Shown here: positions 45,485 through 53,947 of the stretch, piece after piece
Layout of the letters: each line of letters starts with the position of its first letter
How positions within the stretch are numbered: the first letter of the stretch is position 1
Source: Lewinellaceae bacterium
GTDB taxonomy: Bacteria > Bacteroidota > Bacteroidia > Chitinophagales > Saprospiraceae
Direction of reading: 5' to 3'
Assembly (NCBI GenBank): GCA_020636315.1
Contig: JACJYA010000013.1
Coordinates: forward strand, 124,001-188,000
DNA: 64,000 nt
The notes under the pieces: generated by a model
Told to the model about the DNA's origin: nothing
Database searches by the model: none
The model's input: only the letters and a program-made list of their open reading frames with translations
Program-made: the position numbers and the translations under genes

Positions 45485-46021
45485 TCAGAACTTGTTCTTC
45501 CACATCATACTCTCCACCGGCTTATCCGTCCGTTTGAGGTATTTGGCGTCCTTTTTCTTGTTGTAGTAATTGAGGATCTCGCCATCGACGCGGAAATAGA
45601 TGAGCTGGCCAATGGGCATGCCCGCATAAACGCGCACCGGGTGAGTGCAGGAGATCTCCAGAGTCCAGGTGTTGCAGAACCCGACGTCTCCTTTGCCGGC
45701 AGTGGCGTGGATGTCTATGCCGAGGCGGCCGACACTGGACTTCCCTTCCAGGAAGGGGACGGCGCTGTGCGTTTCCGTATATTCTTCCGTGACGCCCAGG
45801 TAGAGTGTATTGGGGTGTAGTACGAAACCTTGTTCAGGGATCTCGAGGTATTCGATGGGGTTGTGGCGGCGGGCGTCGAGGATGTGGTCCTTGTAGATGG
45901 CGAGCCACTTGCCCAGGTGCACGTCGTAGGAGTTGGTGCCCAGGCAGTGCCGTTGGAACGGTTCGATGACGATCTCTCCGTTCTCTATGCCTTCCAGTAT
46001 CTTCTTGTCCGACAGTATCAT
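45485..46021 (-). CDS. dcd: dCTP deaminase
   Basis: 178 residues. The trimer active-site block FLEGKSSVGRLGIDIHATAGKGDVGFCNTWTLEI is intact, including the catalytic Glu of the SSxGR...ATAG region. The start IEPFQRHCLGTNSYDVHLG and GMPIGQLIYF also match. It deaminates dCTP to dUTP for dTMP synthesis. It stands between the beheaded delta-60 gene and a repeat-rich gap. A start upstream of the ATG at 46021 is not supported. Confidence 0.95.
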   Translation of the reverse strand: MILSDKKILEGIENGEIVIEPFQRHCLGTNSYDVHLGKWLAIYKDHILDARRHNPIEYLEIPEQGFVLHPNTLYLGVTEEYTETHSAVPFLEGKSSVGRLGIDIHATAGKGDVGFCNTWTLEISCTHPVRVYAGMPIGQLIYFRVDGEILNYYNKKKDAKYLKRTDKPVESMMWKNKF

Positions 46022-46093
46022 GGCTCCGGTTGTTTGAGCGCGCTAAGATATTTAATTTTTGGGGAAATTTCCGGCCGGCCGGCTACATCAAAC

Positions 46094-46171
46094 ATTTTAA
46101 CCGGCTCGCAGAGTCGGGCACACATCACACATCACACATCACACATTTTACCCGGCTCACAGAGACGGGCA
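46094..46171. repeat. Direct repeat flanking a CACACAT tandem array
   Basis: Two 27-base copies (46094-46120 and 46145-46171), 24 identical bases, sharing ATTTTA-CCGGCTC-CAGAG-CGGGCA. Between them are about four units of CACACAT (46120-46148). It lies in the 345-base gap between dcd and a small secreted protein, which otherwise holds nothing recognised. Confidence 0.7.
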
Positions 46172-46365
46172 AACCTCAAAAATTTCTCCCTCTGTAATAC
46201 AATTTCCATACTTATGATTTTCGTTAATATGTCGTGATTCTCGAAAACATACCTTTTTCTGATCTCCGGAGAATTTGTTGCCAAACGGTTTTCCCTTTTC
46301 CGCGATCCGGTTAAGGGGCCTGAAGGTATTTTATCACCCAAAATAAGTTCTAAACGATTAACCGT

Positions 46366-46875
46366 ATGAGAGTATTCCCTGTTTTGATCGCCCTTTTGAG
46401 TGTTGTTTTTCAATTGAATGGACAAACCATTGCCTATCAGGAGCTGCCCCGGCCGGCTGCCAAACCGGGCATTGACCTTTTTTTCCACTACGACAGCCCC
46501 CGCGATGTAGTCATTATTCAGAACGGAAAGCTGACCCACATTTCCAGAAACTACGTCTATGATGAAAACCGCCCCTGGGTGGCTACGCCGGTAGATGTAT
46601 CGGAGCGAACGGTAGCAGATGCCGTTCCGCTGAACGGGCATCAGCTAAAATCCCTGCAGGAAATGATCGGCAGCACCGGCATTATGCAATTGCCAGAGCG
46701 GGAATATGGCGCCCCGGCCGGCCAGCGCAGTTATGATTATCAGATGCGCATCCGCTCCGAAGGCAGGGAACGTTCGGTCCTTTACCGCAGCAACCCCAGC
46801 TATGCTATAGCTCCTCCCGCTTTCGACCGAATGAAGGAGTACATCTGGAAACTGGTGACGGAGGTGGAATATTAA
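46366..46875 (+). CDS. Small secreted protein of unknown function
   Basis: 169 residues. Signal peptide (VFPVLIALLSVVFQLNGQ), then a mixed alpha/beta domain (PGIDLFFHYDSPRDVVIIQNGKLTHISRNYVYDENRPW) and a C-terminal part typical of small periplasmic proteins (YDYQMRIRSEGRERSVLYRSNPSYAIAPPAFDRMKEYIWKLV). No family recognised and no sorting domain, so it is likely periplasmic. Confidence 0.65.
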   Translation: MRVFPVLIALLSVVFQLNGQTIAYQELPRPAAKPGIDLFFHYDSPRDVVIIQNGKLTHISRNYVYDENRPWVATPVDVSERTVADAVPLNGHQLKSLQEMIGSTGIMQLPEREYGAPAGQRSYDYQMRIRSEGRERSVLYRSNPSYAIAPPAFDRMKEYIWKLVTEVEY

Positions 46876-46878
46876 TCA

Positions 46879-47040
46879 GGTGTAAAGGTGTAATAGTGCT
46901 TGGGTGGAAAGGTGTTTAGGTGTAAAAGTGCTTGGGTGTAAAGGTCTCTCCATGGGGCTGTTCAAAGTTCCTGGTTTCTGGTTCCTGGTTTTCTGGTTGC
47001 GCCTCCTTAGCACCCTTCCACCTTTCCACCCTTCCACCTT
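46879..47040. repeat. Mixed short tandem repeats between convergent genes
   Basis: GGTGTAAA/GTGCTTGGGTGTAAAGG units (46879-46950), then AGTTCCTGGTTTCTGGTTCCTGG (46960-47000) and CCTTCCACCTTTCCACC (47005-47040). Three different units lie side by side. The gap carries no gene. Confidence 0.6.
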
Positions 47041-47045
47041 CTCCC

Positions 47046-49343
47046 TTACGGCAGCCTCCCGAACCCTTCCTTAACCGCTTTTTCCGCCGGTTTGCCATTG
47101 GGGGTAAAGCCGGTGTGCCCCGGGCCGCCACGGCTCAGATAAGTCGGGAATTTCCACCACAGGATGCCTTTACACCAGTCCGTCTCGGCCTGAAGGTTTG
47201 CCATAACGATCCGGTAGCAACGCTCCTGGGCCTGGCCGTTATAAGGGGAACCATCACGGTCTTTGTGCGGGGCGGCCCAGGGCTCAGGAGTACTGGTGAA
47301 GCCGATCTCGGTGAAGAGCAGGGGTTTGCCGTATTGCCGGCTGACCTGCCCGGCCAGGTGAAGCACGCGTTGGAAGGCGGCGCTCAGCTCCTCGTCGGAA
47401 GGAGATTCGCTTTGGCTGAGAGGGTAGTAGCCATTCAGTCCGATGTAATCCAGTGCATCCCAGAACTGCAGGTTTTCGAACTCTTTCCCCCAATTGGCGG
47501 AGTACGTCATTGGGCCGGAGTAGAGGCCCCTGAGCTTCCCGATGAGTTCCCTCCAATCCTGTTCCCGCTCCAGGGTGGCTTTGGCAAATTCCACTCCGAT
47601 GCAAAGCATATCCATCCCATTCATCTCGGCAAGAAGCGCATAATGGCGCATCCAGCGGTAATAGTGATTGAAAAACGCATTCCAATCCGCCTCACTTTGC
47701 ATTTCTACATCTCCGGGCCAGCTGCCGCCGCCGAGCCATATCTGGGGCTTCAGCACTGTTTTCATTCCCAGCTGCCGGGCTACAAAGGCATCGTGTATCA
47801 CTCCTTCGTCCGTCTCTGAGCCCGCATGTGTCATGAAGGGCAGAGTGGAGGGCGCCTGGGCGTTCCTCATATAGGAATAGGGTACGATAGCCACAGCGTT
47901 CGCTCCCAGGCTGTGCAATTCCCGGAGGGACTCGCTGGCCAGGCCGGAGCCGTATCCGTTGTAAATGGCATAGCCTTCGTGGGCGAAGTTGAAGCCTTTT
48001 AGGTAGGGGAGGGGGGGAGCGGAGGAGGCTGGGTGATGGGGAGACGGGGAGAGAGGTTGAGGTTGAGGTTTAGAAAGGTTTTCGTGCCAGGAGGCCTCGA
48101 GGCGGGGCAACTCTTCCGGAGAGGGGCGCCAGGAGGCATAGCGTTCGAGGAAGAGGCGGCGGCCCCAGTGGCCGATCAGGAAATCGACGAAGGAAGCGGA
48201 CAGGCAGCCCATTACCAGGGGAGAGCCGTTGTTGAATTGCTCGTTGTCCAGTATTTCAGCCAGCGGAGCGATATTGCCCGATTGGTATAGCCGTGCGGCC
48301 CAGTAAGCGTATCCTTTTTCCTGCCAGTTGTCGGTGAAATAAAGGGCCAGCCCTCTTTCCATCGCCTCCAGCTTCGGCCGGCCGAGCATTTGGCGCAGCA
48401 GAAGGGCATTTTCCGGCCCGGCCTGCCGGCCCCGGAATATCTCATTGGCCACAAGGTGCACCTCCCCCCGGCTGAAGTCGGCCTGAGCGGGCTGGGTATT
48501 GTCCAGGCGCAGGCCCTTCTGTTCCAGAGAAGGATAGAGATGGCAGGGGATAGGATGGGAAAGGGGCGCTGCCTGGCAGAAAGCCAGTATTTTTTCGGCG
48601 TGGGCCTCGCAGTTGTTGATCAGTTCCCGGGTTTGATCGCTTGTCGGCGGAACCTGATGGAGAAAGAAGTTGAAATAACGGCCGGCCATTGCCGTATCTC
48701 TGGCATTTGTGAAGTCGAACTCAGTGCTGCTGTCCGGTTCCCATTTTTTTTCATCAAATGCTCCCATCAGCAGGCGTTGGCCATTCTGATAGACTTCGTA
48801 ACCCATTGATGCCCAGTTATAAACAGAGAATCCTTCTGCCTTCCGCTGCTGGTAGAACCGGAGGATATCCCCGGGGTCGAAAGCGGTGATCAAGCCAATC
48901 GGAAGGGCCCTGGCCAGAGGGTTAGGGTAGAAAGAAAGGCAAAAAACGGTGTTTGCGCCGCCGATGTGGTGGCTGCCGAATTGTAAAATCCCTTCCTCCA
49001 TGTCGAATGGAAGTTGGGAAACGAGTTCCCGGGCCACCGGATTGGCCCAGTTCGCGCCTATGAGCAGGAGGGCAGACGTCTTCAGCTGGCCCCGGCTCAC
49101 TTCCCCTTCCGGGATGAGCGTGCATTCGGTTCGCCGATGCCGCTGTTTAACCTGCTGCGCAACGCTTTCCAGCCCATCGCCGTAAACGATGAGCAGGCGG
49201 CGCTCATTTCTGAATTGTTGCAGCAACTCCTCCCGGGTGGGAAGGCCGGAGGACACCTCCGCTTTAGCCGCCAGGTTGGAGGCCGGCTGGGGCTGGCACG
49301 ACAGGCAATTCAAGAGGGCTAAACAAGACAATATTTTTCTCAT
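47046..49343 (-). CDS. Lipoprotein with degenerate peptidase-like domain and GH113-like TIM barrel
   Basis: 765 residues. Lipobox in LLNCLSCQPQ. The middle part (about 280-430) has the layout of a gluzincin-type peptidase (VHLVANEIFRG ... AMERGLALYFTDNW ... SASFVDFLIGHWGRRLFLERY), but the HExxH zinc motif is missing. A low-complexity Pro/Ser linker (QPQPLSPSPHHPASSAPP) leads to a C-terminal TIM barrel (about 455-765): GFNFAHEGYAIYNGYGS, SLGANAVAIVPYSYM, MKTVLKPQIWL, CIGVEFAKATL (acid/base Glu), LLFTEIGFTS (nucleophile Glu) and GILWWKFPTY, as in GH113 mannanases. The barrel looks active and probably cuts a beta-mannan or related glycan at the cell surface. Confidence 0.78.
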   Translation of the reverse strand: MRKILSCLALLNCLSCQPQPASNLAAKAEVSSGLPTREELLQQFRNERRLLIVYGDGLESVAQQVKQRHRRTECTLIPEGEVSRGQLKTSALLLIGANWANPVARELVSQLPFDMEEGILQFGSHHIGGANTVFCLSFYPNPLARALPIGLITAFDPGDILRFYQQRKAEGFSVYNWASMGYEVYQNGQRLLMGAFDEKKWEPDSSTEFDFTNARDTAMAGRYFNFFLHQVPPTSDQTRELINNCEAHAEKILAFCQAAPLSHPIPCHLYPSLEQKGLRLDNTQPAQADFSRGEVHLVANEIFRGRQAGPENALLLRQMLGRPKLEAMERGLALYFTDNWQEKGYAYWAARLYQSGNIAPLAEILDNEQFNNGSPLVMGCLSASFVDFLIGHWGRRLFLERYASWRPSPEELPRLEASWHENLSKPQPQPLSPSPHHPASSAPPLPYLKGFNFAHEGYAIYNGYGSGLASESLRELHSLGANAVAIVPYSYMRNAQAPSTLPFMTHAGSETDEGVIHDAFVARQLGMKTVLKPQIWLGGGSWPGDVEMQSEADWNAFFNHYYRWMRHYALLAEMNGMDMLCIGVEFAKATLEREQDWRELIGKLRGLYSGPMTYSANWGKEFENLQFWDALDYIGLNGYYPLSQSESPSDEELSAAFQRVLHLAGQVSRQYGKPLLFTEIGFTSTPEPWAAPHKDRDGSPYNGQAQERCYRIVMANLQAETDWCKGILWWKFPTYLSRGGPGHTGFTPNGKPAEKAVKEGFGRLP

Positions 49344-49417
49344 TGGGTGGCCAGGTTATCGGGCAATTGGGTAATACTCAAAAATAAGGAATTGGCCATC
49401 AAAAAAGTTACCAAAAA

Positions 49418-51238
49418 TTACAGGATGAGCAGGCGGTGATACTGCCGGCTCTGTCCGTCGGCCAGCTCCAACAGATATATCCCCGGTTCGAGGGGAGGCA
49501 ATTCCAGAGGGGCTTCGGAAGCGGCCTGCCCGGATGCCCAGCGGTGCAATTCCTGCCCCTGGAGAGAAAGCAGGCGCACACTGGCCGTTTTTCCCCGGGG
49601 CCAGTGGGCAATGTGTATCCTTTCCCGGGCCGGATTCGGATAAACCCATATCTGTGCCCCTTTTTGAACCTCTTCAGTGGCCACTGCGACGTCCACTATA
49701 TCCGAGATGGTGACGCAACCGGTAAAGGATTCCACCGCCACCTGATACTGCCCGGGGCCCTGAGCGATAGCAGCGGCGCCGTTGCCGGCGATGGGGCTGC
49801 CGTTCTTATACCACTGATAGGCAGCATAGTTTTCGGTAGTGAACAGAGTGTTTGTGTCTTTAGTGATCACCGGTTTGTTTACCGGGCAGCGGGCCTTGAA
49901 CAGGGCGATATCTCTTTTATCCTGTGCATTACCCGGGAACGCTCCAATCTGCGTACTTTGCCTGAAAGTAGCCATGGCGTACAGAGGGCCGTCCGGATGA
50001 ACGGTAAAGCTCTCCAAATAGTCACTTTCCGGCCCGGTGATGGTTTGTGCCCAGGTGGCGGTTCCATCATCGTCGAACTTGGCCAGGAAACCATCGCTGG
50101 GTTCTCCGGTTCCATCGAGGGGAATTCCGCCCAGGTTGAAATTTCCGCCGTACAGCCCCGAAAGCCAGAAACCTCCGGCGGGGCTGGCCCGGATACAGGT
50201 GCCTGAATTATAGGATTCTGAAGAATAGGTGTATAGCCAACGGGGAGCGCCATTATCGGCTCTCAGCTTGCAGATAAAGAGGTTGAAGGGGTATTCCGGG
50301 CTTGCATTTAAAAAATCGAGAACGATATCGTATCCAAAAACCCCCGTGAGGTAAACGTCTCCGAAGGGATCGATGCTAAGCGAACTAAAGCGGGTTTTGT
50401 TCTGGCCGCTTACCACCTGATGCCACTGTAACTCGCCGAATTTGCTGAACTTGAAGACTACCCCATCGGAACCGGTGGTACTGCTGGCATTCAGGGTTAT
50501 TCCCTCCAACTGAAGGCGGCCCGAATAACCGGCGGTTAAGAAGAGGCTTCCATCGGGGCCTTCTGCAACACCTGTCATTTCGGATATGTCATTGGTTTTT
50601 ATGTGCTTGTGCCACAATACGTCCAGGGCGGGGCTCAGCTTGAGGACGAAGAGCTCCGGGTATCCGGCAGGGCCGTTTTCCAGGGCGAGCCCTCTGTATT
50701 CCAGCGTTCCCCGAAAATCGCCGGTGAGGTAGTAGCTGCCGTCCGCCGCCTGGAAGAAGTTGCGGGCCCGGAGGAGGTTCGAGCAAGGCACCTGCTCGGT
50801 TTGGATCAGGCCTCCCTCCGGGTTTATCCAAAGCATAAAGGCGCGCCATTGAAATTCTTCGGCTTCCAGGATGAGGCTGTTGCCGTAAAGCAATTGCTCG
50901 GTAAAGTAGCCCGATACAAGGAGGCTGCCATTTTTGTCGAACTGTATATCCGTCACCCGGCTGACTCCTGAGCCGCCCAGCACTGCATGCCAGAGCATTT
51001 CTCCTTCCGGGGATACCTTGAAGAGAAAGCCGTCGGAGAGGCCGGGGGCGAGAAAGATCTCATTGTTGAAAGCGATGGAGCCGTCAAAGTATCCTCCGAC
51101 ATAAGTATTGCCTTCGGAATCGGTGGCTATGGCATCCAAAAGTTCTTCGCCGGCCCCGTTGATGAACATTGCCCAGTCAATCTCCTGGGCACTGAGGAAA
51201 AGAGGAAAGAGGAAAATAAAGGGTAAAATTCTTCTCAT
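49418..51238 (-). CDS. T9SS-secreted SBBP-type beta-propeller protein
   Basis: 606 residues. Signal peptide (FIFLFPLFLSAQ). Repeated SBBP-like units follow (AIATDSEGNTYVGGYFDGSIAF, FLFKVSPEGEMLWHAVLGG, DIQFDKNGSLLVSGYF, SIDPFGDVYLTGVFG), giving a predicted propeller to about residue 440. An Ig-like segment (452-520, YAAYQWYKNGSPIAGN) and a type A sorting domain (WVYPNPARERIHIAHW ... GIYLLELADGQSRQYHRLLIL) complete it. Like its neighbours it should be exported and anchored at the surface. No dockerin-like block is present. Confidence 0.85.
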   Translation of the reverse strand: MRRILPFIFLFPLFLSAQEIDWAMFINGAGEELLDAIATDSEGNTYVGGYFDGSIAFNNEIFLAPGLSDGFLFKVSPEGEMLWHAVLGGSGVSRVTDIQFDKNGSLLVSGYFTEQLLYGNSLILEAEEFQWRAFMLWINPEGGLIQTEQVPCSNLLRARNFFQAADGSYYLTGDFRGTLEYRGLALENGPAGYPELFVLKLSPALDVLWHKHIKTNDISEMTGVAEGPDGSLFLTAGYSGRLQLEGITLNASSTTGSDGVVFKFSKFGELQWHQVVSGQNKTRFSSLSIDPFGDVYLTGVFGYDIVLDFLNASPEYPFNLFICKLRADNGAPRWLYTYSSESYNSGTCIRASPAGGFWLSGLYGGNFNLGGIPLDGTGEPSDGFLAKFDDDGTATWAQTITGPESDYLESFTVHPDGPLYAMATFRQSTQIGAFPGNAQDKRDIALFKARCPVNKPVITKDTNTLFTTENYAAYQWYKNGSPIAGNGAAAIAQGPGQYQVAVESFTGCVTISDIVDVAVATEEVQKGAQIWVYPNPARERIHIAHWPRGKTASVRLLSLQGQELHRWASGQAASEAPLELPPLEPGIYLLELADGQSRQYHRLLIL

Positions 51239-51295
51239 GGCGCGATAGTGGTTTAATTTATGAGGACAGCATATAGAAGTCCTGCCAGATCAAAT

Positions 51296-52234
51296 TTAAA
51301 CAATTCCCTCTACTTCCCAGACAATCATACTGCGGTCGTCACTGGCCGAGATGAGGTAGTTGTTGTAGTCGTGCCAGAAGAGCCGGTTGACCGAATTGAT
51401 GTGGCCGCCGTCGCGGCTGGCATCCAGCACTTTGAGTAGTTTGAAGGTTTGGCCGTCCCAGATCTTGATGGACCGGTCGCGGCTGCCGGTGGCGAACCAG
51501 CGGCCTTCGGGATGGAAAGCAATGCTGTTGATGGTGTACCAGTGAGCCGGTTGAGCAGAGAGGAGGGAGATATCGCCGTTCAGTTCCCAGGCTTTGAGCA
51601 TGGCGTCGCGGCCTCCGCTGAGGAGGTGCTTCCCGTCGGGAGTATATTGCAGAGTGAATACCGAGTTGTCGTGGGCATCGGTGATGTGGCGGCGGAGTTG
51701 AAGGGTATGCTCATCGAGCAGAAAAATGGACCGGCCACTGGTGCCGATGGCCAATTCATTCCGGGCCGGGCAATAGGCCAGGCAACGCAGGCTCTGCTGG
51801 CCGAGCCGGACGCTCTCCAGGCTGCGCACTTCGCCGGGGGCCCATCGGGTCAATAATCCCATTCCGCCGGCTGTATAAACGTGCGGGCCTACCCTCAGTA
51901 TATCGAATACGCCTTTCCGGTGGTGAGCAATATCGCGTGTTTTTTCCGGTTGGCCCAGTTGTATCCAGTGCAGGCCGCCATTCATATCGCCGGCAACGGC
52001 CTTTTCCCATTCCGGCAGGTAGAGCAGAGAAAATACCTGGGTATCCACTTTGGCGGCCAGATGCCCCGTTTCGGGGTTTTCCAGCGCCCAGCGTACGATC
52101 CACCCGTCTCCGGCCCCGGAAAAGAATTCATCGGCCCTCTGCCCCCGGCCAAGGGCAAAGACGGATGCATTGTGGCCGGTGAGCTGAGCTTTTTTGTGTA
52201 CGATGAGTGAAGGCATGAATTTGTCTTGGTTCAT
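51296..52234 (-). CDS. WD40 repeat protein
   Basis: 312 residues, no signal peptide. Seven WD-type blades can be counted, the last ones classic (DAHDNSVFTLQYTPDGKHLLSGGRDAMLKAWEL; INSIAFHPEGRWFATGSRDRSIKIWD; INSVNRLFWHDYNNYLISASDDRSMIVWEV). It should be a cytoplasmic propeller used as a protein-docking platform. Divergent from the phosphopantetheinyl transferase gene. Partners unknown. Confidence 0.88.
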   Translation of the reverse strand: MNQDKFMPSLIVHKKAQLTGHNASVFALGRGQRADEFFSGAGDGWIVRWALENPETGHLAAKVDTQVFSLLYLPEWEKAVAGDMNGGLHWIQLGQPEKTRDIAHHRKGVFDILRVGPHVYTAGGMGLLTRWAPGEVRSLESVRLGQQSLRCLAYCPARNELAIGTSGRSIFLLDEHTLQLRRHITDAHDNSVFTLQYTPDGKHLLSGGRDAMLKAWELNGDISLLSAQPAHWYTINSIAFHPEGRWFATGSRDRSIKIWDGQTFKLLKVLDASRDGGHINSVNRLFWHDYNNYLISASDDRSMIVWEVEGIV

Positions 52235-52253
52235 GGAAAAAACAGATATTGCG

Positions 52254-52261
52254 TACTTTTG
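52254..52261 (+). promoter_or_regulatory. -7 element candidate for the phosphopantetheinyl transferase gene
   Basis: TACTTTTG matches TAnnTTTG. The nearest upstream TTG (52226-52228) is 25 bases away, too far for a standard -33, so the call is weak. The leader would be about 70 bases. Confidence 0.35.
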
Positions 52262-52338
52262 GTTTTTGAGTTAACCGGGAAGATAGATTTGGTGATGGTA
52301 CTTCCTTAACTCAGCCGGATAAAATTTACCCAACGGCA

Positions 52339-52980
52339 ATGCCTTTAAAGCTGCACCGACATATTGAACCTGATGTGGAGCTCGGCATCTGGCAAATCGA
52401 AGAGCCGGAAGAGTGGTTCCTGGAGCGCCTGGGCCTGGCGGCGGCAGAACAGCAGCAACTGGCCCGGATCAAGGGCAGGCGGCGGGTGGAATGGCTGGCG
52501 GTGCGCCAGCTGGTCCATCAGATGTCGGGAAGAAAAATTCGCGGCGCCTTTGTTAAGGATGAATACGGCAAGCCGCACCTGGAAGGCTCATCCCATCACA
52601 TTTCCATCAGCCACTCTCATGAGCTGGCAGCGGCTATTGCCGCTCCGGTGGCGGCCGGGATAGACGTTCAGTTCCTGGTTCCCAGGATCGAACGGCTGGC
52701 GCACAAATTCCTGGGGCCGGAAGAGTTGGCCAGCCTTCAGGACGGCAGCCGCATCGAGCATCTCCACGTTTACTGGGGGGCCAAGGAGGCCCTTTATAAG
52801 GCTTATGGGCGGCGCTCTCTGGATTTTCGGGCCCACATCCATCTCGATCCGTTTTCTTACCGCCCGGAAGGAGGGCAGGCCGAAGGCCGCATTCTCAAAG
52901 AGGGCTATGAGGCCCGGTTCCGCGTGCAGTACTTCCGGGTTGGCGATTATATGCTGGTTTATGCTATGTTGCTGGTTTAG
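52339..52980 (+). CDS. 4'-phosphopantetheinyl transferase superfamily protein
   Basis: 213 residues. The two conserved blocks are AGIDVQ (Asp109; Gln111 where Glu or Asp is common) and VYWGAKEALYKAYG (Trp146, Lys149, Glu150, Lys154). HHISISHSHELAAAI precedes them, as in Sfp/HetI enzymes. It attaches the phosphopantetheine arm to acyl or peptidyl carrier proteins. At 213 residues it is of the Sfp class rather than AcpS. No carrier-protein synthase is nearby, so it may serve fatty acid synthesis or a remote cluster. Confidence 0.87.
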   Translation: MPLKLHRHIEPDVELGIWQIEEPEEWFLERLGLAAAEQQQLARIKGRRRVEWLAVRQLVHQMSGRKIRGAFVKDEYGKPHLEGSSHHISISHSHELAAAIAAPVAAGIDVQFLVPRIERLAHKFLGPEELASLQDGSRIEHLHVYWGAKEALYKAYGRRSLDFRAHIHLDPFSYRPEGGQAEGRILKEGYEARFRVQYFRVGDYMLVYAMLLV

Positions 52981-53034
52981 AACATTTTGTGTTCTCTTGT
53001 TGAAGGCCATCAGGAATAGTTGCCATACGTTTAA

Positions 53035-53065
53035 TTTGATTATCTTAGAGATATTCTTAATTTTG
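53035..53065 (+). promoter_or_regulatory. Bacteroidota-type promoter for the response regulator gene
   Basis: TTTG at 53035-53038, a 19-base spacer and TAATTTTG at 53058-53065: a full match to the -33/-7 consensus. The transcript would carry a leader of about 200 bases, which includes a possible hairpin (CCTACAT and ATGTAGG near 53120-53150). Confidence 0.6.
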
Positions 53066-53272
53066 TGGTGCGACTAAACCCCGTAGTTTACCCCCCCCTT
53101 CAAACGTTTTTCACTGTAAGCCTACATTGTAGTATGTCCATGTAGGTTATTCAGGATAGAGAAGCGCAAGCCATTGCTGGTTTCCGCAGGGATGAATATG
53201 CGGAGCAGGCTGCTTTGCCGTTCTGTCCGGAGAGGCGAAAATATCCCATTTACATATCCAAAATCAGATCCC

Positions 53273-53947
53273 ATGAAAATTTTTAGAACGATCATCGCCG
53301 ATGACCACACTATCTTTCTTGAAGGCTTAAAAAACGTCCTGCGCCGATATCCCAGGGACATGCAGTTCCACGTCGTTGGGGAAGCCACCAACGGCAGCCA
53401 GCTCATCACCCTTTTGAAACACAAACCTGCCGACCTGCTGATCTTCGACCTGAACATGCCTGAAAAAGACGGCCTGGAAGTACTGCAGTTCATTCATCAT
53501 TCCCGCATTAATATCCTTACTCTTGCTCTGACGATGTACGAATCCCCCAAGATCGTGCGCAGCGCCTTTAAGGCCGGCGTTGATGGTTATGTATTGAAGG
53601 ACAGGGGGATAGAGCCGCTGTTCGCCGGCATCCGGGAGATCGCTTCCGGCAATACTTATGTTTCCGAAGGCATCAGCCTTGCCAATGGCATCGCCCGGCC
53701 CAAGGCCGCTGCCCGGCACTCCCGATACCTGCCGAATGACCGTTTCGTCAAAAAGCACAGCCTTACCAAAAGAGAGCTTGAGATCCTTCAACTGATTACC
53801 CAGGCACTCAGCAATAAAGAGATCGCGAAAGCCCTGTTTATCAGCGACCAAACGGTCAGTGTCCACCGGAAGAACATCATGCGTAAACTGGGGGTAAGCA
53901 ATACCGCCGGCCTGGTAAAGATTGCCTTTGACAACAGCCTGGTTTAG
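53273..53947 (+). CDS. NarL/LuxR-type response regulator (orphan)
   Basis: 224 residues from the ATG at 53273 (MKIFRTIIADDHTIFLEGL). The receiver domain has the acidic pair Asp10-Asp11, phosphoacceptor Asp59 (LLIFDLNMPEKDG), the switch Thr in LALTMYES and Lys in YVLKD. The HTH is SLTKRELEILQLITQALSNKEIAKALFISDQTVSVHRKNIMRKLGVSNTAGLVK. No histidine kinase lies beside it, so its sensor is elsewhere. It is the only transcription factor next to the giant surface-protein gene on the same strand and may control it; this is inference. Confidence 0.9.
   Translation: MKIFRTIIADDHTIFLEGLKNVLRRYPRDMQFHVVGEATNGSQLITLLKHKPADLLIFDLNMPEKDGLEVLQFIHHSRINILTLALTMYESPKIVRSAFKAGVDGYVLKDRGIEPLFAGIREIASGNTYVSEGISLANGIARPKAAARHSRYLPNDRFVKKHSLTKRELEILQLITQALSNKEIAKALFISDQTVSVHRKNIMRKLGVSNTAGLVKIAFDNSLV

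Noticed and set aside
46120..46148. CACACAT array as a small CRISPR
   Set aside because: Units are seven bases with no spacers; no cas genes in the window.
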